Below, in pieces: positions 7,630 through 15,096 of a stretch of DNA of 17,428 nucleotides. The stretch spans positions 1 through 17,428 of the forward strand of contig CAZKNF010000074.1 in NCBI GenBank assembly GCA_964554105.1, read 5' to 3'. The position numbers were made by a program, and so were the translations under genes. The DNA comes from CAZKNF01 sp964554105. Lineage in GTDB: Bacteria > Bacteroidota > Rhodothermia > Rhodothermales > VXPQ01. The first letter of the stretch is position 1; each line of letters starts with the position of its first letter. The notes beneath the pieces are model-generated. The model did no database searches. It had not been told where the DNA came from and saw nothing but the letters and a program-made list of their open reading frames with translations.

Positions 7630-9864
7630 ATGGCTCAATCCTACGATTTTTCTCGGGAATTAAGCTTCACCGATACGTACCGCAGCTATCGGGACGATCA
7701 CCCCGCCGTCCGTGAGGCCATGTGCCTGAAGGCGCAGTATCCTGGATTTCTCAGCGGGCTCGAAGAGGGCGACCTGTTTGCCGGCAGGCTTGACAGGCCG
7801 CTCGTTGGCTTCACGCCGGACGAGTGGGGTCCGACCGCCTTCGGCTATTACTGCCTCATCTCTGAAGTGGAGGATGCGCTGGAGAAGGGGGATTACGACG
7901 CATCGTACCGACGCAGCGTCCATGACATGCTCGATTTCTGGCGCACCGAGAACACGTCGGCGAAACTTCGGGCCGCCTACCCACCGGAAATGGCGGCGCT
8001 GCTGCCATCCGATAACTGGATGGGCGATTCCGGTGTCGCATTTCCGTTGTATCGACTTACCGGCGGAACGGTTGATTTCGGCAAGTTGATACGTTTGGGC
8101 ATTCCCGGCATGTACGAAGAGGTCGTGCGGCATGCAGCCAACGGCCATGGGAGTGAACCGCAGCTCTTCGAGGGCATGCGGATTGCCCTGGAAGTGCTCG
8201 AGAATGTCTGCCGCTGGTACGAGAATGAGGCCCTGATCAAAGCGAACCTCGTGAAAGACGAGGATGCACGCCGAGATTTGCTCGAAACGGCCGAGGTGCT
8301 GAAGGTTGTCGCATCGTCGAGGCCGGAGCACTTCCGGGAGGCCCTCCAGCTGTTCTGGCTGTATTCGCTGGTGGCCGACGTCCGCAATTACGGTCGGATG
8401 GACGTGTATCTCGGCGATCTGCTCGCGGCGGATCTTGATGAAGGCAGCATAACCGAAGAAGAAGCGCTTCGCCTCCTCCAATCCATGTGGGAGTTGATGG
8501 CGGTGCGGAATACCGTGGTGCACAACCGGGTGATCGTCGGTGGTCGGGGGCGCCCCCGCGAAGCCAATGCCGACCGCTTTGCCCTCCTGGCGATGGAGGC
8601 TACGCGGACCGTACCTGCCATCGAGCCGCAGCTGTCGCTTCGGTTCTATGAGGGGCAGAACCCGCGGCTCATGGCCAAGGCGCTCGAAGTAATCGGCGAA
8701 GGCCGCACCTTTCCAATTCTGTACAACGACGACGTGAACATCGAGGCCGTCCAGCGGGCGTTCGGCTTCGATCGTGAAACGGCGGAGCAGTACGTTCCCT
8801 ACGGGTGCGGTGAGTATATCATCGAGCATCAGAGCTTCGGAACCCCGAGCAGCGTCATCAACCTGCTCAAAGCGCTCGAAGTGACGCTTCACAATGGCAG
8901 AGACCCGGTCACCGGACGCGATATGGGGTTGGCGCTTGGCGATTTCGCCGAGTTCACGACGTTCGACGATCTATGGAAGGCATACCGGACGCAGGTCGAG
9001 CACTACGTCCAAAAACTGGCGGATCATGAAGCACTCGTATATCGGGTGGCCGGCGAAGAGGCGGCCAACCTGTATATGAGCATGCTCTACGACGACTGTA
9101 TCGAACGAGGTCAAGGGATTTTCTCGGGCGGCATCCGGTACCTCGGCGGTACGATCGAAACCTACGGCAATGCGAACACCGCTGACAGCCTCACGGCGAT
9201 CAAGGATCTGGTCTACGACCGAAAGCTTTTGACGCACGAGGAGGTTCTCGCTGCTCTAGACGCCAATTTCGAAGGTCACGAGCAGGTTCGCTACCGCATC
9301 CTCCGCGCGCCCAAGTACGGAAATGATGATGATCGCGCCGACGGGATGGTGCTCGACATCCACAATCACGTCTGTCGCTTTGTAAAGGAGCAGAGCGATC
9401 GCGTAGGTCTCCACTCCTATCTCGTGGTGATCATCAACAACAGCGCCAACACGCTGATGGGCCGCTCTACCGCGGCATCCGCCGACGGGAGGAAGGCGGG
9501 CGAATCCATGAACAATGGCAATACGCCGTCCAGCGGCAGCGACCGAAAAGGTCTTACGGCATTCCTGAATTCGATTGTTAAGCCGAGTCCGTGCATTCAC
9601 GCCGGTGCGGTCCAGAATATGAAGTTCAGCCGCGAGCTGTTCTCGGCAAGGCGTAACGAGCTTGAGGCCCTGCTGGAGACCTATTTTGCGAACGGCGGCG
9701 CGCAAGCCATGATCACCGTCGTAAGCCGGGGTGATCTGGAACGAGCGCTAATCGAGCCGGAGAAGTTCTCGCACGTGTTCGTCCGGGTAGGTGGATTCAG
9801 CGCTCGCTTTATCGAGCTCCCCCGGGACGTGCAGCTGGAAATTGTCAATCGCACCGTCTATTGA
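7630..9864 (+). CDS. Glycyl radical enzyme, PFL2-like, substrate unknown
   Basis: This 744-residue cytoplasmic enzyme uses a glycyl radical to abstract hydrogen through an active-site cysteine. The radical motif near the C-terminus is R-V-G-G-F-S-A with the radical Gly722 (family consensus RVxGYxA). The cysteine loop is P-Y-G-C-G-E-Y with Cys393 and Glu395, so the Cys-x-Glu geometry of the dehydratase/lyase group is kept, but the usual GCVE is GCGE. This argues against classical pyruvate formate-lyase, which has adjacent cysteines. Other family landmarks are PKYGNDDD (561-568), ASADGRKAGE (616-625) and the Q-x-E-I-V-N-R tail. It is shorter than most relatives (about 780-850). The activase gene follows by one base. 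Possible reactions include dehydration or C-C, C-S or C-N lysis; no assignment is supported. Confidence 0.9.
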   Translation: MAQSYDFSRELSFTDTYRSYRDDHPAVREAMCLKAQYPGFLSGLEEGDLFAGRLDRPLVGFTPDEWGPTAFGYYCLISEVEDALEKGDYDASYRRSVHDMLDFWRTENTSAKLRAAYPPEMAALLPSDNWMGDSGVAFPLYRLTGGTVDFGKLIRLGIPGMYEEVVRHAANGHGSEPQLFEGMRIALEVLENVCRWYENEALIKANLVKDEDARRDLLETAEVLKVVASSRPEHFREALQLFWLYSLVADVRNYGRMDVYLGDLLAADLDEGSITEEEALRLLQSMWELMAVRNTVVHNRVIVGGRGRPREANADRFALLAMEATRTVPAIEPQLSLRFYEGQNPRLMAKALEVIGEGRTFPILYNDDVNIEAVQRAFGFDRETAEQYVPYGCGEYIIEHQSFGTPSSVINLLKALEVTLHNGRDPVTGRDMGLALGDFAEFTTFDDLWKAYRTQVEHYVQKLADHEALVYRVAGEEAANLYMSMLYDDCIERGQGIFSGGIRYLGGTIETYGNANTADSLTAIKDLVYDRKLLTHEEVLAALDANFEGHEQVRYRILRAPKYGNDDDRADGMVLDIHNHVCRFVKEQSDRVGLHSYLVVIINNSANTLMGRSTAASADGRKAGESMNNGNTPSSGSDRKGLTAFLNSIVKPSPCIHAGAVQNMKFSRELFSARRNELEALLETYFANGGAQAMITVVSRGDLERALIEPEKFSHVFVRVGGFSARFIELPRDVQLEIVNRTVY

Positions 9865-9865
9865 G

Positions 9866-10774
9866 ATGATAGATTCCAATACCTCAGCTACCGACCGACT
9901 GGACATTCCCGGCAGCCCGCGACGGCGTGATCGGTCCCTCGATTCGAGGCCGGACGGCTCGCCCGAAGCGGACGAAGCCGCTGTCGGCATCGTCTTCGAT
10001 ATCCAGAGGAGCGCGCTGCACGACGGGCCGGGCATCCGGACAACTGTTTTTCTCAAAGGCTGTCCCCTGCGGTGTATCTGGTGCCATAATCCGGAGTCTC
10101 AGGCGTTCAAGCCGGAAGTGTCGTTCGATCGCAGCCGGAGCGACGTGTGCTCACCCCAGGAGGTCGAAATCATCGGCAGCGCAATGAATGTGGCGGACGT
10201 TCTCGAGGTGGTTATGCGCGACGCAGCGTTCTATGACCGCTCCGGCGGCGGCATCACCATCTCCGGTGGTGAGCCGATGGCACAGTTTGCGTATACGAGC
10301 GCCATGCTGCGGGCCGCGAAGCACCGGAATTTGCATACCTGCCTCGATACGTCCGGCCAGGCACGACAATCCTATTTTAACGCCGTCCATCAGGACGTCG
10401 ACTTGTTTCTTTATGATTTCAAGGACACGAACGCCGAGCGTCACCGCGTGCATACCGGTGTCACCAACGAGCTGATCTTGCGCAATCTCGATTTTCTGTA
10501 CGAACACGGCGCTCGGATCATCTTGCGCTGTCCTCTCGTCTCGGGCGTGAACGATTTCCCGGATCATCTGGAAGGCATCGCGGCGCTGAGCGAACGCTAT
10601 CCCGATCTTGCGGGCATCGAAATTCTGCCCTACCACAACATGGGTCGTCATAAAGCCGAGAAGATCGGTCGAGCGGCGCAGCTTCCGCATCTGGCGAACA
10701 CGGAAGAGTTCGTGAAACAGGGCTGGATGGAGGTGCTGGCTGAGCTCGGATGCACGCGAGCGACGTTACGCTGA
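9866..10774 (+). CDS. Glycyl radical enzyme activase (radical SAM)
   Basis: This 302-residue radical-SAM protein installs the glycyl radical on the upstream enzyme. The CX3CX2C motif C-P-L-R-C-I-W-C places Cys66, Cys70 and Cys73 on the [4Fe-4S] cluster. Typical activase landmarks are present: DIQRSALHDGPGIRTTVFLKG (starting at 45) before it, WCHNPE after it, SGGGITISGGEP (126-137), DTSG, and LPYHNMG (254-260). The paired-CX2CX2CX3C ferredoxin-like insert of most non-PFL activases is missing: only about 30 residues with one cysteine (Cys95) lie between NPES and the NVADVLEVVMRD helix. The N-terminal 35 residues are a charged, low-conservation extension. I choose ATG 9866, one base after the enzyme's stop; an in-frame ATG at 9791 overlaps the enzyme. 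The two genes are almost certainly co-translated. Confidence 0.92.
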   Translation: MIDSNTSATDRLDIPGSPRRRDRSLDSRPDGSPEADEAAVGIVFDIQRSALHDGPGIRTTVFLKGCPLRCIWCHNPESQAFKPEVSFDRSRSDVCSPQEVEIIGSAMNVADVLEVVMRDAAFYDRSGGGITISGGEPMAQFAYTSAMLRAAKHRNLHTCLDTSGQARQSYFNAVHQDVDLFLYDFKDTNAERHRVHTGVTNELILRNLDFLYEHGARIILRCPLVSGVNDFPDHLEGIAALSERYPDLAGIEILPYHNMGRHKAEKIGRAAQLPHLANTEEFVKQGWMEVLAELGCTRATLR

Positions 10775-10814
10775 GTCCGCTGGCCTCACCACGAATCCTC
10801 CTCGAACAGGTACA

Positions 10815-10827
10815 GCGGAGTATCCGC
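10815..10827. terminator. Weak hairpin between convergent genes
   Basis: GCGGA and TCCGC pair over a GTA loop in the 106-base gap between the activase and the convergent amidohydrolase. It could end transcripts from either side, but the stem is only five pairs and no T-tract follows, so the call is weak. Confidence 0.25.
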
Positions 10828-10880
10828 ATATTCAAGGGATCATCGGCGCCGGCCGCACTCGGCGGCATCCGACGAGAGCA

Positions 10881-12560
10881 TCATTTCCGTGCAGGGCGCA
10901 CGCTGCGTCCCGGCCGTGCATCGGTATGCTCCCCATCGCGGATCACGGCCACACCGTTGACCCAGACGTGCGGAATTCCGGTTGGATACTGGTGCGGCTG
11001 CTCGAATGTCGCCTGATCCGCCACCGTGTCGGGGTCGAAGGCGACCAGGTCCGCTTTGAATCCCGGTGAGATGCGGCCGCGATCTTCGAGGCGCAGCCTG
11101 GCGGCTGGAAGTGCGGTCATCTTGTGGATCGCCGTCTCGAAGGGCATGATCCGCCGCTCACGGACATATCGGCCCAGCACCCGGGGGAAGGCACCGTAGG
11201 TACGGGGATGCGGGACGCTATCGGACAGCGGTCCATAGGGAGCCTGCGCCCCTCCGTCCGAGCAAACAGCAGCGAGCGGATGTGCCAGCTGCAGCTCGAC
11301 ATTCTCTTCGTTCATCCCGAAGCCCACCATCCCGACGCGATTGCGATCCTCGGTAATCAGTCGAACGGCGAGCGCAAACGGCTCTTCCTCCCGTTCTGCC
11401 GCCAGGCTGCCGAGTCGGCGTCCCCGCGCCCAGGAGAGTGCATCCGATGCTGTCGATGTGATCTGCACGGAATCCCATCCACCTAGCTGTTCGATTTTTG
11501 CCCGTACGGTTGATTCGAGTTCGTCGAGCTTTTGGGGATCCTGCAACCGGCCCAGGAACGCTTCCGTGCCGCCGTCCCGGGCGCTGACGGGAAATAGATT
11601 CGCTAGTCCGGTGCTGTAGGCGATGTACGGATAGACGTCGAACGCCACATCGACCCCATCTACGCGTGCCCCTTCTATGGCGCCGAGCGCCGTTTCGGCC
11701 TTCCACCAGTTGCGTCCTCCCTGCGCCTTCAGATGCGAGATCTCCACCGGCACGTCGGCCAGGCGGCCCACGTGCACGGCCTCTTCGATGGCCGCCAGGA
11801 GCCGGTCGTCCTCATTTCGCATGTGCGTGGCATACGGTAGGCCGGTTCCTGCGAGGGCCGAGACGAGGTCGATCAGCTCGTCGGCACCTGCAAATGCTCC
11901 CGGCGTGTACTCGAGCCCGCTCGAGATGCCGCACGCGCCTGCAGCCACGGCATTTCGCACTTCCGCCACCATGCGGAGCAGCTCGGCGTCCGTCGGTCGA
12001 CGGTCGTCGTCCCCGACCACAAAACCTCGGATCGTCCCCTGGCCGGCCATGCTCGCCACGTTCACGGCGGCGCCTTCCGCATCTAGCCATTGAAAAAAGC
12101 CGGCCAGATCGCGGAACGGCAGATCGACGCCGTAGCGCGATCGAAAACTGCTGCGCCTATCGTCGAATTCAGCGTCGGTCCAGGGCCCGATCGAACTGCC
12201 GTCCTGTCCGGTCACTTCGGTCGTCACGCCCTGCCGCACCTTGCTTTCCGCACGCGCATTCACGAGCAAGCTCAGGTCCGTGTGGGAGTGGATGTCGATG
12301 AATCCCGGGGCGAGCGCGAGTCCCCGCACATCGATTACAGAAGCCTGGCCCACGTCGAGATTCGTACCGACGCCCACGATGAGGTCGCCATCCAGCGCGA
12401 CATCCGCTTCGACCGGCGGTGTGCCCGAGCCATCGAATACGAGGCCGCCGCGAAGCAAGTGACTCGCCTGATGCGTCGGTGCACCCGCCGGACCCGAGAT
12501 GGCCCGATTGGAGAGTGCGATAGCCGATGCTGTGGCGCTGATGAAGGTGCGGCGATTCAT
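10881..12560 (-). CDS. Tat-exported D-aminoacylase-like amidohydrolase
   Basis: This 559-residue protein belongs to the N-acyl-D-amino-acid deacylase group of the amidohydrolase superfamily, which hydrolyses N-acyl-D-amino acids or related amides. It begins MNRRTFI followed by a small hydrophobic stretch, a Tat-type signal, so it probably folds in the cytoplasm and is exported. Metal-site motifs are PGFIDIHSHTDLS (His91, His93), THMRNE (His246), EISHLKAQG (His276) and CSDGG (Asp435). Conserved C-terminal markers are HPRTYGAFPRVLGRYVRE and GRISPGFKADLVAFDP. The loop that in characterised D-aminoacylases carries a zinc-binding Cys (GNCG) reads GQDGSS, with Asp120 at the position, so metal binding and specificity may differ. 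The activase gene converges on it with a 106-base gap. It could instead be a dihydroorotase-like or other amidase; the family is certain, the substrate not. Confidence 0.87.
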   Translation of the reverse strand: MNRRTFISATASAIALSNRAISGPAGAPTHQASHLLRGGLVFDGSGTPPVEADVALDGDLIVGVGTNLDVGQASVIDVRGLALAPGFIDIHSHTDLSLLVNARAESKVRQGVTTEVTGQDGSSIGPWTDAEFDDRRSSFRSRYGVDLPFRDLAGFFQWLDAEGAAVNVASMAGQGTIRGFVVGDDDRRPTDAELLRMVAEVRNAVAAGACGISSGLEYTPGAFAGADELIDLVSALAGTGLPYATHMRNEDDRLLAAIEEAVHVGRLADVPVEISHLKAQGGRNWWKAETALGAIEGARVDGVDVAFDVYPYIAYSTGLANLFPVSARDGGTEAFLGRLQDPQKLDELESTVRAKIEQLGGWDSVQITSTASDALSWARGRRLGSLAAEREEEPFALAVRLITEDRNRVGMVGFGMNEENVELQLAHPLAAVCSDGGAQAPYGPLSDSVPHPRTYGAFPRVLGRYVRERRIMPFETAIHKMTALPAARLRLEDRGRISPGFKADLVAFDPDTVADQATFEQPHQYPTGIPHVWVNGVAVIRDGEHTDARPGRSVRPARK

Positions 12561-13040
12561 GCGATGACGTATTTAAAATCCGGTTCGGAGGAGAACGGAA
12601 CCCCCGGTAGACGTGGATCGCAGTTCTACTGGATACGCTGATCGTGGTCGGGCTCGTGCGTAAAATACACATTCGAACACCACTTCCGCGGAATAGCCTG
12701 AGGCTCGCTGATCGTATTCGAAGCCATGGGACATCCAACTCCAGATAATGCGTCTCAGCGAAGGATCGTCTACGATGCTGTACGTTCGGTGGCAACAGTA
12801 TTGAACATCCATCCTCGCCCGCGGGCCGATCTGCGGATCCCCAATGCACGTCCCGGTCCCGTCAGTGATCACATCACGCTGAACAATGCATGATGCCGTA
12901 TTCTCGCCATTGGCGCGGAGCCGGGTATGTAGTTTGCAGGATACGAGATGATCACTTGTGGGGACGTGCGGCTTCTCCATTTACAGCTGGGTTCACACAG
13001 GTCGGATCTCCATTCCTGCTTCCACGATCACGTCTTCCGA
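12561..13040. other. 480-base region between divergent genes, no gene seen
   Basis: This region separates the amidohydrolase (minus) from the CarboxypepD_reg-like protein (plus) and should hold both promoters. I find no convincing promoter, RNA gene or coding frame. A nine-base direct repeat GCTGATCGT occurs at 12637-12645 and 12707-12715, possibly by chance. Short open frames here have atypical composition and no recognisable motif. Confidence 0.5.
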
Positions 13041-14162
13041 ATGAAGCACTTTTCCTACGCCTCCGCCTTCTCTTTCTGCCTGGCATGCATCCTTCTGGCT
13101 CCGTCGGCTCGCGTGGTTGCGCAGGATTCACCCGCTACCATTGCGGGCACGGTCACCGATTCGGAGACAGGTACACCACTCTCTGATGCCCACGTATTCA
13201 TCGCCGTCTCCATGAACGGCAGCGTCACGGACGCGGCAGGCGAATACCGCCTGAACGGCGTTCCTCTCGGCGCGCACCGTCTGTACGTATCGATCGTGGG
13301 ATATGAGCCTCAAGCCCTCGACATCTTTCTGCGCGAGGCGGGCACTCACACGTTCGAGTTCGCACTGAACCCTGCCGTCGTCGACGTCGGCGAAGTGATC
13401 GTTACCGCCGAACGCGACGAACGCTGGGAGCGGCGGCTGCAGAAGTTCATACGGCTCTTCATCGGCGAGACGCCCAACGCTGATGACACGAAGATCATCA
13501 ATCCGGAGGTGCTGGACTTCACGGATAAAATAGGCCGATTCACCGCGCGTGCGAGCGAGACGCTCGTCATCGAGAATCAGGCCTTGGGCTACCGAATTCA
13601 CTACTTCCTGAAAGAGTTCGTCGCCACCCCGAACCGCACGAAGTACGACGGCGAGCCGCTCTTCGAAGAAATGGAGCCTGCAAGCGCGGAAGAGCAGGGA
13701 CGATGGCAGCAACGTCGATCAGAGGCGTTCCATGGCTCTTTTCGGCACTTTATGCTGTCGCTGCTGGACGGCCGTGTGGAGGAATCCGGATTCGTGATCT
13801 ATCATCGTCCGCCGGCTAGACAGAGTTTGACCGCCGGCGCGACGCCCGGCGGCCAGCGGTTTCCGCTCGATGTGACGACTATTCTGACCGAAGGCGACGG
13901 CCCCCAGGAACGCATTCTAGATTTCCACGGCTTTGTCGAAATCGTCTTCACGAAAGAAGTGGAGGACGAGTCCTATCTGGACTGGCAGGGACGCCGCGGC
14001 CGGCCGAAATACCGGTCGTCGATGATACAGGTCGAGAATGGCGCCACCGTTGTGGATCTGAAAGGCGACGTGCTCGATCCGTACGGCGTAACGTTCTACG
14101 GCTATCTCGCCTTTGAACGCGTAGCCGACGAGGTGCCGAAAGAATACCGGCCGTGGCATTGA
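13041..14162 (+). CDS. Exported CarboxypepD_reg-like domain protein
   Basis: This 373-residue protein starts with a signal peptide (about 1-28, core CLACILLAPS, likely cleavage after VVAQ). A CarboxypepD_reg-like beta-sandwich follows at about 33-110 (ATIAGTVTDSETGTPLSDAHV, GSVTDAAGEYRLNGVPLG, VSIVGYEP), the fold that precedes many TonB-dependent receptors in Bacteroidota. There is no beta-barrel afterwards. Instead about 250 residues follow with FIGETPNADDTKIINPEVLDF and LVIENQALGYRIHYFLKEF, stretches that recur in uncharacterised envelope proteins of this phylum. I recognise no catalytic motif. I choose the ATG at 13041 since the 31 residues encoded upstream are not signal-like. No SD sequence is visible. 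The gene converges on the CBS protein. Periplasmic or outer-membrane location is inferred; function is unknown. Confidence 0.82.
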   Translation: MKHFSYASAFSFCLACILLAPSARVVAQDSPATIAGTVTDSETGTPLSDAHVFIAVSMNGSVTDAAGEYRLNGVPLGAHRLYVSIVGYEPQALDIFLREAGTHTFEFALNPAVVDVGEVIVTAERDERWERRLQKFIRLFIGETPNADDTKIINPEVLDFTDKIGRFTARASETLVIENQALGYRIHYFLKEFVATPNRTKYDGEPLFEEMEPASAEEQGRWQQRRSEAFHGSFRHFMLSLLDGRVEESGFVIYHRPPARQSLTAGATPGGQRFPLDVTTILTEGDGPQERILDFHGFVEIVFTKEVEDESYLDWQGRRGRPKYRSSMIQVENGATVVDLKGDVLDPYGVTFYGYLAFERVADEVPKEYRPWH

Positions 14163-14278
14163 CACCTGTTGCGTGCCGATGGCCGCCGGCCGGCGTTCCC
14201 CCGCTATCAACTCAGAGCCTCAACGACGCCGCGGATTGTTGGCGAAGCCTCTGCTGTCACCAGCACTACGGCGGGTCA

Positions 14279-14300
14279 GGGCGCACCTGTCGGTGCGTCC
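14279..14300 (-). terminator. Strong hairpin between convergent genes
   Basis: GGGCGCACC and GGTGCGTCC form nine pairs (one G-U) around a TGTC tetraloop. It lies 4 bases beyond the stop of the CBS gene and 116 bases beyond the stop of the plus-strand gene. Position suits a transcript end for the CBS gene, but no T-tract follows on either strand, so it may protect the mRNA 3' end rather than terminate by itself. Confidence 0.5.
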
Positions 14301-14304
14301 GTCG

Positions 14305-14751
14305 CTAGGCTACGGCCGAAGCTCTCCGCATCGGTTCATAAATGCCTTTCAGCACGTCTTCGAGTTCATTGCCGGAAATCTGTCCAATGAGGTCGGCTTC
14401 GGCTACAATGCCGATGCACGCGCCGCCTTCATCCACGACCAGCAATCGACGAATTTGATTGTCCCTCATGGTCGACTCCGCCTCGCTGATGGCGGCATCT
14501 TCCGATATCGTGACGGTGGCCTCGGTCATCGCCGAACCTGCCTTCCGCTGGAAATAATCCTCGCCTTGAGCGATGATGCGTGTGACGATGTCGCGGTCCG
14601 TGATGATGCCGATTGGCCTTCTCGACTGCTGGTCCTCGACGACCGGAATGGCTCCGCAGTCACACTCGACCATCATACGGGCCACATCCTGAATCTTCGT
14701 ATTGCGGTCACAACACACCGGATTCTCCGTCATTACTTCTCGTACTTTCAT
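14305..14751 (-). CDS. Two-CBS-domain protein
   Basis: This 148-residue cytoplasmic protein is a single Bateman module. CBS1 (about 1-62) runs from KVREVMTENPV to GIITDRDIVTRII. CBS2 (about 71-130) runs from AGSAMTEATVTISEDA to GIVAEADLIGQI, including RRLLVVDEGG. Such stand-alone pairs bind adenine nucleotides and sense energy state, often alongside universal stress proteins. No extra catalytic or DNA-binding domain is present, so the partner is unknown. AAAGGAGGAG lies just before its ATG on the minus strand, a strong SD sequence that fixes the start. The upstream region is shared with the divergent Gfo/Idh gene. The family call is secure; role in stress or anaerobic signalling is inference from relatives. 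Confidence 0.92.
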   Translation of the reverse strand: MKVREVMTENPVCCDRNTKIQDVARMMVECDCGAIPVVEDQQSRRPIGIITDRDIVTRIIAQGEDYFQRKAGSAMTEATVTISEDAAISEAESTMRDNQIRRLLVVDEGGACIGIVAEADLIGQISGNELEDVLKGIYEPMRRASAVA

Positions 14752-15096
14752 CCTGCTCCTCCTTTCTGTGTTGAGTTCTTCCTACGGATCCTTTCAAAAA
14801 ACAATCGGCTCGCCATCGACGTGTTCCGTTCGCGTGCGGGGGTTCGGCGGCATTACACAGGCGTTACGACACGCCGTGATGCGAGCGGTCGAGACGCCCG
14901 ACAGCGCCGGCAACGGCTGGAGATGCGCAGCTGTCACCTGATCAGCTCTCGAAGAAAAGCGCCACGACCGGATAATCGACAAGGCCGTCAAATCAAGCCA
15001 CTATTATTGATTTGTTCGTGTATTTTAGCATTGCAGAGGTCCACCGCACGGACGCGGACCTTCGAAGTGCTTGTATGATCAACTCCCTCGACTAAG
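14752..15096. other. 345-base divergent intergenic region (CBS / Gfo-Idh)
   Basis: It should hold both divergent promoters. An AT-rich stretch at 15001-15030 includes TATTTTAG, one mismatch from the TAnnTTTG element of Bacteroidota promoters, but no TTG lies at the proper distance, so the call stays weak. AGGTCC (15037-15042) and GGACCT (15056-15061) form an inverted repeat in the probable Gfo/Idh leader. TTCCTACG near 14779 is one mismatch from the CCCTACG sites at 7416-7505. No gene is seen. Confidence 0.45.
14757..14766 (-). promoter_or_regulatory. Strong Shine-Dalgarno sequence of the CBS gene
   Basis: On the minus strand AAAGGAGGAG precedes CAGG and the ATG at 14751. With the stress-protein site it is one of only two strong SD sequences in the window, and both belong to nucleotide-binding stress-type proteins. 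Confidence 0.75.

Noticed and set aside
7660..8892. Long minus-strand open frame (410 codons) opposite the glycyl radical enzyme
   Set aside because: It is antisense to a gene with intact catalytic motifs in GC-rich DNA, and the translation shows no recognisable domain.
9791..9865. Earlier in-frame start for the activase
   Set aside because: It would overlap the last 75 bases of the glycyl radical enzyme and add residues unlike any activase; the ATG at 9866, one base after the stop, fits coupling.
11666..12301. Plus-strand open frame of 211 codons inside the amidohydrolase gene
   Set aside because: Arg/Pro/Ala-rich translation typical of a shadow frame opposite a real gene.
12573..12980. 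Minus-strand open frame of 135 codons in the 12.6-13.0 kb gap
   Set aside because: No family motif, no SD sequence, and it runs into the probable promoter region of the neighbouring genes.
12948..13040. Earlier in-frame start for the CarboxypepD_reg-like protein
   Set aside because: The 31 extra residues are polar and His-rich and would bury the signal peptide that starts at the ATG at 13041.
14173..15078. Plus-strand open frame (301 codons) covering the CBS gene and its upstream region
   Set aside because: It is antisense to the CBS gene, which has clear domain motifs and a strong SD sequence; the translation is low-complexity and Arg/His-rich.
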